Shown here: positions 8,023-14,497 of the stretch, piece after piece
Layout of the letters: every line of letters begins with the position of its first letter
Numbering within the stretch: position 1 is the first letter of the stretch
Source: Promethearchaeum sp.
Lineage (GTDB): Archaea > Asgardarchaeota > Lokiarchaeia > Sigyniarchaeales > Promethearchaeaceae
DNA: 39,181 nucleotides
Reading direction: 5' to 3'
Assembly (NCBI GenBank): GCA_030612265.1
Contig: JAUWOE010000008.1
Location: forward strand, 1 to 39,181
The notes under the pieces: model-generated
What the model saw: the letters and a program-made list of their open reading frames with translations, nothing else
What the model was told of the DNA's origin: nothing
Databases searched by the model: none
Position numbers and translations under genes: made by a program

Positions 8023-8831
8023 AAGTAAAATCATTATTTAATCCACGTCCTCTCGATATTAAAGATAAAAAAAATGCGAAAATTGCCTTTATTTTCTGTG
8101 TTGTTGGTATTTTGGCATTTTTTCTTCAATTATTTTATTTTTTGGTGCGTTATGAAGGAATTGATGATTGGTTGGTTGTTTTAATTTTTTGGATAGTTTT
8201 CATAATGCCCGGATATATCGCTGATGCTATGATGGTTATAGTTGGGGGCGGTGCACCATTAGACGGAGGAAAAATAGCAAAAGATGGAAGAAGATTGTTC
8301 GGATCTGGAAAGACTAAGAGAGGTTTTTTCTTAGGCCCATTTTTTGGAGCCGTTATCGCATTGATCATTCACGGAATTTTATTTTGGCAGTGGGAAAGCA
8401 TCATCGTTCTAACAATAAGCTTTACAGAAAATCTAGATATCTATTATCATTTTTATGAGAATAACGCCGAGAAATTAATCAGAGATCTGTCTTTGTTTTT
8501 ACTGGGAAATCCTTCTGGTGATACTACGTTTTTAGGTTTTCTTAAATTAATCCCACGAGTGTTTTTGTGTTCATATGGCGCCGCTTTCGGGGATCTTTTT
8601 GGATCATGGGCTAAAAGAAGAAAGAATATTGGTTCAGGACAACCATTTTGGATAGTTGATCAAATCGATTTTTTAGGAGGCTGTCTTTTATTCGCTGGGT
8701 GGTTTGTGTTTATTCCACCTGCGACTTATACAATCCATGTATTAATTATGCTTCTTATTATCACACCAAGCCTTACTGTAATCGCCAATTCAATTTCATA
8801 TCTTGTTGGACGTAAGTCAGTCCCATGGTAA
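8019..8831 (+). CDS. carS: CDP-archaeol synthase
   Basis: CarS transfers a cytidylyl group from CTP to unsaturated archaetidic acid, giving CDP-archaeol, the precursor of all archaeal phospholipids; it is a membrane enzyme. The diagnostic motifs are present: GGGAPLDGG, GSGKTKRGFFLGPFFG and GDLFGSWAKRRKNIGSGQ followed by VDQIDFLGG. About five hydrophobic segments are visible, including residues near 20-45, 48-75, 100-125 and two at the C-terminus. At 270 residues it is clearly longer than the roughly 170-180 of many CarS proteins. The extra length is an N-terminal helix region and a loop of about 50 residues between the second motif and the GDLFGSW motif. The ATG overlaps the upstream stop (ATGA). 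This gene is strong evidence for an archaeal host. Confidence 0.88.
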   Translation: MKVKSLFNPRPLDIKDKKNAKIAFIFCVVGILAFFLQLFYFLVRYEGIDDWLVVLIFWIVFIMPGYIADAMMVIVGGGAPLDGGKIAKDGRRLFGSGKTKRGFFLGPFFGAVIALIIHGILFWQWESIIVLTISFTENLDIYYHFYENNAEKLIRDLSLFLLGNPSGDTTFLGFLKLIPRVFLCSYGAAFGDLFGSWAKRRKNIGSGQPFWIVDQIDFLGGCLLFAGWFVFIPPATYTIHVLIMLLIITPSLTVIANSISYLVGRKSVPW

Positions 8832-8932
8832 GTTTTTTTCTAATAATTCTCAGATTAAGTAGTTAAAAACATTATTAGGAACATTCGCATTTTATATTTA
8901 TAATATATTTATAATATTTAAGATATTAATTT

Positions 8933-8947
8933 GGTGAAAAAAATATG
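8933..8947 (+). promoter_or_regulatory. Strong GGTGA ribosome-binding site
   Basis: GGTGA at 8933-8937 lies seven bases before the ATG at 8945. It matches the archaeal anti-Shine-Dalgarno sequence and decides the start of the 58-residue gene. The same GGTGAAAA-ATATG layout recurs at 11215 and, as a weaker form, at 28130. AT-rich TATA-like sequence lies at about 8891-8920. Confidence 0.6.
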
Positions 8948-9121
8948 AGCGATGATGAGTTAAGAAAAGAAATTGAAGAACACGATAAAAGCAAAATGGC
9001 TTCAGTCTCTGACGCTGATAAAGCTGAAAGAGAAGCAGAAAAGAAAAAACGAGCTGAAGAATTGGAAAAATTAAAAGATAAATTAAAAGCAGAAGGTCAA
9101 TGGAAAGAGGAAGAAGAATAA
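8945..9121 (+). CDS. Small highly charged helical protein, 58 residues
   Basis: The short frame begins MSDDELRKEIEEHDKSKMAS and ends with four Glu. About half of its residues are Lys, Glu, Asp or Arg, and the middle (AEREAEKKKRAEELEKLKDK) should form one long helix, possibly a coiled coil. It has no Cys and no hydrophobic core, so it is not a globular domain. A well-spaced GGTGA ribosome-binding site and a TATA-like stretch upstream support it as a real gene. I assign no function; a small nucleic-acid or protein-binding adaptor would be a guess. Confidence 0.65.
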   Translation: MSDDELRKEIEEHDKSKMASVSDADKAEREAEKKKRAEELEKLKDKLKAEGQWKEEEE

Positions 9122-9226
9122 TTTATTCCAACTGCTAAAATCTCTTAAATTTCTAAACAATTGAAAGTAAAAGTTACATTTTTTGATTTTTTTTGTATTT
9201 TACTTATTCCCAGATGATTATTTAAC

Positions 9227-9565
9227 ATGCAACATAATTTTGGATATTGTGGATTAGATTGCAACATATGTGAGGGATTTATTGCTACTCGAGATAATAA
9301 TGATGAAATTCGTAAAAAACTGGCTAAAGAATGGTCTAACGATGAATATAAGTTAAAACCTGAAGACATTAATTGTTTGGGGTGTCATTCTGATCAAGTA
9401 TTTACTTTTTGAGATAATTGTGGAATTAGAATTTGCTCCCGAAAGAAAGGTTTTAACACAAGTGCCGATTGTGATGATTATCCTTGCGCAGACAAACTTC
9501 AAGCTAATTGGGATCATTTTCCTGATTCAACTTCTAAGGACAATCTGGATAGCCTAAGAAAATAG
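9227..9565 (+). CDS. DUF3795-type cysteine-rich protein with in-frame TGA (possible selenoprotein)
   Basis: The first 61 residues (YCGLDCNICEGFIATRDNND to CLGCHSD) match the N-terminal half of the DUF3795 family. A TGA at 9410-9412 interrupts the frame. Translation in the same frame then continues for 50 codons with the rest of the family pattern, DNCGIRIC and DCDDYPC, and ends at TAG 9563-9565. The TGA falls where the family, as I remember it, has the first Cys of a C-x2-C-x-I-R-x-C motif. Reading it as selenocysteine gives a U-x2-C motif and a 112-residue protein of normal length. Against this, another usual Cys is Ser here (TSADC), and I could not identify a SECIS element, so a nonsense-mutated pseudogene is the alternative. 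The function of the family is unknown; metal binding or redox is likely. Confidence 0.6.
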
Positions 9566-9569
9566 TTTC

Positions 9570-10163
9570 TTATTTATACAGAGTAAATTTCATTTTCTCT
9601 TCATTAGTGGGAGAAATATATGACCCGCCTTCCTTATCCCTTAAAATTAATTTAAATGGCATTTGTTTTGATAATACTTTATTTAATCTTTTAAAACTCT
9701 CATTTGCATTTTGCCATTCTATAGTATCTGTGGGAGTGGTGCTTAAGAAAAACTCTAATTGTGTTTTCATCTTTAGGATTATCCCTTCTACGTTTGTAAA
9801 ATCAAATGTTGCGGCAGGCCCTCTTTCGATTATCATTCCAATTTCAGGAATTTCCAAATCTCCACGAGCCCCTCGGAATACTTTGTGAGTAAAATCGCCA
9901 TCATCGACGGTTAAAACATATTCACCTGGTTTAAATGCAGTAAACATACTAACAATATCAGATTTTTTATATTTGCATTTATCGCAATCTAAAAGGATAA
10001 TTAAAACATCATCACCATCTGGAAGGGAGTAAATGGTTCGGGTCATTTTTAATCCCTTTTCATTACAAACTGGGCACAATATTTCTTTTGTAACATCAGG
10101 AAGTTCATAAGTTCCGTTTTTTTTTGATAATGATGACTTTTCTTCGATTCCTTTTTTGACCAT
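9570..10163 (-). CDS. ZPR1 zinc-finger domain protein
   Basis: This is a single ZPR1 module: a zinc finger with Cys at residues 30, 33, 60 and 63 (CPVC and CDKC), followed by a beta-rich domain with TVDDGDFTHKVFRGARGDLEIPEIGMIIERGPA condensed around the conserved Arg-Gly turns. Archaea carry one such unit; eukaryotic ZPR1, which acts with the elongation factor EF1A, has two. The frame is open to 10253, but the Met at 10163 is preferred because the extra N-terminal 30 residues are a low-complexity hydrophobic/basic stretch and because a start at 10253 would leave only 14 bases for two divergent promoters. It converges on the DUF3795 gene with stops four bases apart. Confidence 0.8.
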   Translation of the reverse strand: MVKKGIEEKSSLSKKNGTYELPDVTKEILCPVCNEKGLKMTRTIYSLPDGDDVLIILLDCDKCKYKKSDIVSMFTAFKPGEYVLTVDDGDFTHKVFRGARGDLEIPEIGMIIERGPAATFDFTNVEGIILKMKTQLEFFLSTTPTDTIEWQNANESFKRLNKVLSKQMPFKLILRDKEGGSYISPTNEEKMKFTLYK

Positions 10164-10267
10164 CACGATAATAAAATATTTCACTTCTGAAATTTTTTTT
10201 CTTTTCCAAATTAATATCAGATTTTTTTTGCAATCTAAAACTATGAAAAACATTGAGGTTATGAAAA

Positions 10268-10870
10268 ATGACTGATGGAAAAATCATATATGAAATTACG
10301 ATGCACGGACGCGGGGGACAAGGAGCAATCACGGCAGCGCTTTTGCTTTGTGAAATTGCATATGCTGACGGCTATAAAGATGTGCTATCCATTCCAAAAA
10401 TTGGTGCGGAAAGACGTGGTGCACCTATCAAGGCGTTTAGTAAATTATCTCCAAAAAATGCGATTAAAAACTATAGTGCAACAGAGGATGCAGATATTAC
10501 CATTATTTTTGACCCTACATTACTCCCATTACCAGGAGTAGCAGACGCAATAAAACATGGAACAGTTCTACTAAACACAAACAAAGACCTAGATTTAAAT
10601 ATTTTTCCTAAGGATTGTAAAATCTATACAGTTCCAGTAACAGATATTGCACTCGAATTAAATCTACTGGCTTCTGGATATCCAATTTTAAACATTCCAC
10701 TCCTTGGAGCACTAACAAAAGTAAAATACAAAGATGAACAAGGAGAAAGAACTTTAGGACTAAATTTAGATACAATCAAAAAAATTGCACTTAAAAAATT
10801 CGGATCCAAAGGAGAATTGAATTATCAAGCAGCAGTAATGGCTGCAGAGCAAGTAAAGGAGTTGCGATAA
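10268..10870 (+). CDS. porG: 2-oxoacid:ferredoxin oxidoreductase, gamma subunit
   Basis: Gamma subunit of a four-subunit 2-oxoacid:ferredoxin oxidoreductase, most likely pyruvate-type, which oxidatively decarboxylates 2-oxoacids to acyl-CoA with ferredoxin as acceptor. The N-terminal MHGRGGQGAITAALLLCEIA and the following IPKIGAERRGAPIKAFSKLS are the hallmarks of this subunit, and 200 residues is a typical length. The gene opens a tight porG-porD-porA-porB operon; its stop is followed directly by the porD start, with no gap. A GAGGTTATGA region lies just upstream of the ATG at 10268; an earlier ATG at 10261 is out of frame and stops at once. Confidence 0.9.
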   Translation: MTDGKIIYEITMHGRGGQGAITAALLLCEIAYADGYKDVLSIPKIGAERRGAPIKAFSKLSPKNAIKNYSATEDADITIIFDPTLLPLPGVADAIKHGTVLLNTNKDLDLNIFPKDCKIYTVPVTDIALELNLLASGYPILNIPLLGALTKVKYKDEQGERTLGLNLDTIKKIALKKFGSKGELNYQAAVMAAEQVKELR

Positions 10871-11215
10871 ATGACTGAAGAAAAGAAAAACTGGGAATTA
10901 CTAAGGATGAATCGTGAAAAACGCCCTAAAGTGCAAAATTGGACTAGTTATTGGGACCTTCCTTATGGCCCTGTTTCTCTACCAGTGAAGGGAAGTGCTG
11001 GAAGAACAGGGGATTGGAGAACATTTAGACCAGTTGTAGACAATGAAAAATGCATCAAATGTTATTTCTGTTATATGTATTGCCCAGAAGGCACAATTTC
11101 TGTAAATGATGAAACTGGTTTTGTAGAAATTGATTATAATTATTGCAAAGGATGTGGAGTTTGTGCAACTAATTGCCCAAAAGAATGTATTGATATGGAA
11201 AAGGAGAATAAATAG
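10871..11215 (+). CDS. porD: 2-oxoacid:ferredoxin oxidoreductase, delta (ferredoxin) subunit
   Basis: This 114-residue polyferredoxin subunit carries two [4Fe-4S] sites, CIKCYFCYMYCPEG and CKGCGVCATNCPKE, and passes electrons from the thiamine site to external ferredoxin. The first 50 residues are a typical N-terminal arm containing GSAGRTGDWRTFRPVVDNEK. It begins immediately after the porG stop, with AAGGAG just upstream inside porG, and is followed without a gap by porA. All eight cluster Cys are present. Confidence 0.92.
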   Translation: MTEEKKNWELLRMNREKRPKVQNWTSYWDLPYGPVSLPVKGSAGRTGDWRTFRPVVDNEKCIKCYFCYMYCPEGTISVNDETGFVEIDYNYCKGCGVCATNCPKECIDMEKENK

Positions 11216-11224
11216 GTGAAAAAT

Positions 11225-12523
11225 ATGGTAAAGCCAAAGTTTATGGAAGGGCCTCTAAAGGGGAATTTTGCATCTGCATATGCTGCAATGGATGCAGATG
11301 TTGATGTTATCACAGCCTACCCTATAACTCCGCAGACTACGGTTGTTGAAAAACTTAGTGAGTTAGTAGGGGAAGAAGAATTTACAGAACGGCAACATGT
11401 AGAGTATGTTAGGATGGAATCTGAGCATAGTGTGGGAGCAGGATTAGTTGGTGCCAGTTATGCGGGAGCTAGAACGTTTACCGCAACCGCAGGACAGGGT
11501 TTATTATATATGACCGAAATGGTACACTGGATGACCGGAGCACGATTGCCACCAGTAGTAGCTATTCAAACACGCGGTATTACAGGTCCGGGTTGGAATA
11601 TATGGGCAGATTATGGAGATATTCTAAGTTTACGGGATAGTGGAATTATGATTCAATTTATCGCTTCTCACCAAGAGATATATGACTCAATACTTCAAGG
11701 ATTCAATATCACTGAACATCCAGATGTATTTTTACCACTTTTTCCAGCTTATGGAGGATTTGTTTTAAGTCATACAGCAAAACCAGTTAAGAGAATCCCT
11801 TGGGAAGAAGCTCAAAAATTTGTTCGTCCAAAAACACCAGAATGGCCACATGTTTGGGTTGATGGTGAACGGCCAATAATGAGTAATGCTCTTATAATGC
11901 CTCAGAACTTCTATACTGAGTTCAGAATTAAAATTCATGAGGCTCAAATGAACGCAATACCAGTAATTAAAGACACAATGGCAGAATTTGAAAAAACCTT
12001 TGGAAGAGGTTATGGTAATGGCTTGGTTGTTCCATATAAATGCGATGATGCAGAAGTTCTTCTATTAGGTTATGGTGGAAATGCACTTCAAGCAGAAGAT
12101 GCAGTTGATAAAGCCCGTGAACAAGGTTATAAAGCAGGAGCTTTAAGACTAAGAACCTATCGCCCATTTCCAAAAGAAGATCTATTACATTATATCAAAA
12201 AGATTCCTTATGTAGCCGTTATGGAGCGAGCTCTTGCTTTTGGAAGCCCTACAGGCGGAGCAGTAAGTACAGATATCATGGCAATTTGTCAACGAGATCC
12301 TAAGGCAAGAAATGCACATATTGTACCATTCATTGGAGGTTTGGGAGGTCGGGATGTATTTTTAGATGAGCAAATCGATCAAATTAAAATTTTATATGAA
12401 TTAAAAGAAAAAGGCGAAGTTCCAGATAGAAAATACAAAATGTGGGATACTTTTTGGACTGGTTTAATAACTGGTGATAAAAAAGTAGAAGTAGAAAATC
12501 AAGAATACTTTGGAGATATCTAA
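11225..12523 (+). CDS. porA: 2-oxoacid:ferredoxin oxidoreductase, alpha subunit
   Basis: The alpha subunit contains the pyrimidine-binding domain with AYPITPQTT near the N-terminus, ESEHSVGAGLVGASYAGART and the TATAGQGLLYMTE loop, followed by the C-terminal domain with YRPFPKEDL and AFGSPTGGAVS. Its length of about 430 residues and its place in the porGDAB order point to the pyruvate or 2-oxoisovalerate enzymes rather than KorAB. Two starts are possible: GTG 11216 (behind AAGGAG) or ATG 11225. I prefer ATG 11225 because GGTGA at 11215-11219 then forms the ribosome-binding site, as in the 58-residue gene at 8945. Substrate choice between pyruvate and branched-chain oxoacids cannot be settled by eye. 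Confidence 0.9.
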   Translation: MVKPKFMEGPLKGNFASAYAAMDADVDVITAYPITPQTTVVEKLSELVGEEEFTERQHVEYVRMESEHSVGAGLVGASYAGARTFTATAGQGLLYMTEMVHWMTGARLPPVVAIQTRGITGPGWNIWADYGDILSLRDSGIMIQFIASHQEIYDSILQGFNITEHPDVFLPLFPAYGGFVLSHTAKPVKRIPWEEAQKFVRPKTPEWPHVWVDGERPIMSNALIMPQNFYTEFRIKIHEAQMNAIPVIKDTMAEFEKTFGRGYGNGLVVPYKCDDAEVLLLGYGGNALQAEDAVDKAREQGYKAGALRLRTYRPFPKEDLLHYIKKIPYVAVMERALAFGSPTGGAVSTDIMAICQRDPKARNAHIVPFIGGLGGRDVFLDEQIDQIKILYELKEKGEVPDRKYKMWDTFWTGLITGDKKVEVENQEYFGDI

Positions 12524-12537
12524 AGAGTTGATGAAAA

Positions 12538-13476
12538 ATGGCAAAAACAAAAATTAAAGACATCATAGCAAATCCTGAATCACGACGTGAATATTTTCTT
12601 CCAGGAAACAGTACATGCCAAGGCTGCGGTCTGGATATGGCATTCAGATGGGCAATGAAAGCACTAGGGCAAAATACTGTAATGATTTCTCCTGCAAGTT
12701 GTTCAAATGTAGTAACAGGTCTATGGCCAAAAAGTGCACCAGATTGGCCTTATTTCAATATGGCTTTCGCAGGAGCTGCAGCAGCTGCCACAGGGATGAA
12801 ACATGGCTTGGTCACTAAAGGGAAAGGAGATTATAACGTCTTAGTGTGGGCAGGAGATGGGGGTACTACCGATATTGGAATTCAAGGATTAAGTGGAGCG
12901 GCAGAACGAAATGAAGATATTATTTATGTTTGTTATGATAATGAAGCCTACCAAAATACCGGAAATCAAAGAAGTAGTAGCACACCTCATGGAGGGGTAA
13001 CAACAACTACACCTTATGGAAAAGAACGTTATAAGAAGAACCTTCCTATGATTGTGGCAGCACACAATGTTCCTTATGTCGCTACTGCTAGTGTGGGAGA
13101 TCCAATGGACCTTTATGATAAATTTATGAAAGCTAAGAAGATTAAGGGTTTTCGATATATTCATATTTTGGCACCTTGCCCTCCAGGATGGCGATATCCT
13201 GCAGAAGAAACGATTCAACAAGCAAAAATGATAGTTGATACGGGAGTTTTTCCTTTATTTGAAATAGAAGATGGAAATTTAACCTTAAACGGAAAAAGTA
13301 AACGATTACATGACAAAAACAAACGTAAACCCCTTGGAGAATATTTTAATAAAAAGAATCAAGGCAGATTTAAAATGGTAGATGAAAAAATCCTTGAAGA
13401 GCTCCAGATGGATACAGATCGATGGTGGAAATGGATTGATCGATTTTTAGTAATACAAGATTACGAGGAAAAATAG
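12538..13476 (+). CDS. porB: 2-oxoacid:ferredoxin oxidoreductase, beta subunit (thiamine-binding)
   Basis: This 312-residue subunit binds thiamine diphosphate and a [4Fe-4S] cluster. It shows STCQGCGLDMAFRWAM with cluster Cys at the N-terminus, a further Cys in PASCSNVVTG, the cofactor-binding WAGDGGTTDIGIQGLS and the DNEAYQNTGNQRSSSTPHGG stretch that follows it. ILAPCPPGWRYP supplies the last cluster Cys. These features are those of PorB. It lies 14 bases after porA. Downstream is a T-rich stretch where the operon probably ends. Confidence 0.92.
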   Translation: MAKTKIKDIIANPESRREYFLPGNSTCQGCGLDMAFRWAMKALGQNTVMISPASCSNVVTGLWPKSAPDWPYFNMAFAGAAAAATGMKHGLVTKGKGDYNVLVWAGDGGTTDIGIQGLSGAAERNEDIIYVCYDNEAYQNTGNQRSSSTPHGGVTTTTPYGKERYKKNLPMIVAAHNVPYVATASVGDPMDLYDKFMKAKKIKGFRYIHILAPCPPGWRYPAEETIQQAKMIVDTGVFPLFEIEDGNLTLNGKSKRLHDKNKRKPLGEYFNKKNQGRFKMVDEKILEELQMDTDRWWKWIDRFLVIQDYEEK

Positions 13477-13497
13477 TATTAAACAATTTTTGAAGTG

Positions 13498-13519
13498 ATT
13501 TTTTCTCTTTTCTTTTTTA
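13498..13519 (+). terminator. T-rich terminator after porB
   Basis: Twenty-one bases after the porB stop begins a pyrimidine stretch made almost only of T with a few C, including two T runs of six. It fits an archaeal intrinsic terminator for the por operon. It is followed immediately by a TATA box for the next gene. Confidence 0.45.
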
Positions 13520-13529
13520 TTTATAAAAT
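13520..13529 (+). promoter_or_regulatory. TATA box of the THUMP gene
   Basis: TTTATAAAAT at 13520-13529 is a good archaeal TATA box. The usual spacing of about 26 bases from its centre puts the transcript start near 13550. This lies after the first in-frame ATG at 13536 but just before the ATG at 13557, so it argues for a leaderless or short-leader message starting at 13557. Confidence 0.45.
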
Positions 13530-13556
13530 TTTCATATGAATTGGCAGATTTTAAAC

Positions 13557-14111
13557 ATGAAAAACTTTAATTTAATAATTTCTACTGGGCGTGCCTTTGA
13601 AGAGCAAGCAGAATACGAATTATGGTTCAATTTATTGGCATTAGGTGATGAATCACCTATAATTTTTCGTTCTGGTAATCAAGGATTAATTTTAGCAAAA
13701 ACTACGATTAATCCAAAAGATCTTATTCAATATCTTCGCGAAATCTTACAAAATAAAGATAAAGATAAAAAATATATTCAATTTATTCATAAAATAACTC
13801 CCATCGATATCGTAGTTCCTTCAAATTTAGATTCATTAAAAGAAGGTTTGCTTAAATTAATAGAAAAGCACCCGCTTTCTCAAGATCCAAAATTAAAATA
13901 TAGGATTACTGTAAAAAAAAGGCAGTCATTATTAAAGACCTCTGAAATTATTGACGCTATTGGCTCAAACGTACAAAATGCAGTTTCATTAAAAGATTTT
14001 GATTGGAATGTACAAGTAGAAGTAATTGGAGATTCTACAGGGATAGCATTACTCAAAAAATCTGATATTTTTAAGCCGATTAGCGAAAAAAGAGATTTAA
14101 AACACAGTTGA
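13557..14111 (+). CDS. THUMP-domain RNA-binding protein, Tan1-like
   Basis: The protein resembles archaeal Tan1/THUMPD1-type proteins, which present tRNA to the N4-acetylcytidine synthase. FNLIISTGRAFEEQAEYEL opens the fold, and the THUMP core is in the second half, where IDIVVPSNLDSLKEGLLKLI, YRITVKKRQSLLKTSEIIDA and WNVQVEVIGDSTGIALLK follow the strand-helix order of the domain. No catalytic domain is attached, which fits an adaptor. The ATG at 13536 would add seven residues; I chose 13557 from the TATA spacing and because family members start close to the FNL motif. It is followed after 23 bases by a strongly structured element that could be a separate RNA. Confidence 0.75.
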   Translation: MKNFNLIISTGRAFEEQAEYELWFNLLALGDESPIIFRSGNQGLILAKTTINPKDLIQYLREILQNKDKDKKYIQFIHKITPIDIVVPSNLDSLKEGLLKLIEKHPLSQDPKLKYRITVKKRQSLLKTSEIIDAIGSNVQNAVSLKDFDWNVQVEVIGDSTGIALLKKSDIFKPISEKRDLKHS

Positions 14112-14134
14112 TAATTATAAACGGAAGAAAAAGA

Positions 14135-14262
14135 GGCTGCGTGCGGCGACCGCATCAAAATGATGCGTAAAAAGAGGACCTCTTCTAAGAAGAGGTGAAA
14201 TCAAGCCATCTCGGTTAGAGATGACATCCAAAAAGACAAAATAATAAACCGCAACGCAAGCC
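14135..14262 (+). ncRNA. Candidate structured RNA, family not recognised
   Basis: A G+C-rich block stands out from the AT-rich surroundings. Bases 14135-14146 (GGCTGCGTGCGG) pair completely with 14249-14262, apart from two bulged A at 14253 and 14258, giving a 12-pair closing stem. Inside it are three perfect hairpins: 14151-14157 with 14161-14167 (7 pairs), 14178-14185 with 14189-14196 (8 pairs) and 14207-14212 with 14218-14223 (6 pairs). This makes a multi-branch junction of about 128 bases. It does not match the tRNA, 5S, SRP, RNase P, C/D or common riboswitch signatures I know. The strand is assumed. The rest of the 386-base gap before the phosphofructokinase gene is AT-rich and holds only a short coding-like fragment at 14316-14417. 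Confidence 0.55.
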
Positions 14263-14497
14263 ATGGTATGATTTTTTATAATCTGTCATTAATAATACAT
14301 TGTTAATCTTTTTAAATTGGTAATTTTTCTGAAGCATTGTCTCAAATTTATGAACAGATTCAAAAAGATAATAAACAAGATATTCTAATAAATTTACCGC
14401 ACTTGCCTTTAAAATAAGTGGAAATTTTACTAAAATGTTTCTAAGGACATATTTTTTTGTAATGATTTCTAAACGAATTTAAGGATTGAAAATAAAA

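Noticed and set aside
9607-9628. Short hairpin GTGGG/CCCGC after the DUF3795 gene as a SECIS element
   Set aside because: Only five pairs, and I could not place the internal loop residues expected of an archaeal SECIS. It is mentioned as a place to check, not annotated.
10164-10253. Thirty-residue N-terminal extension of the ZPR1 protein
   Set aside because: It is low-complexity and would leave only 14 bases between divergent genes. The Met at 10163 is closer to the domain.
14135-14262. Identification of the structured element as tRNA, 5S rRNA, SRP RNA, RNase P RNA or a hammerhead ribozyme
   Set aside because: None of the conserved sequence blocks of these families was found.
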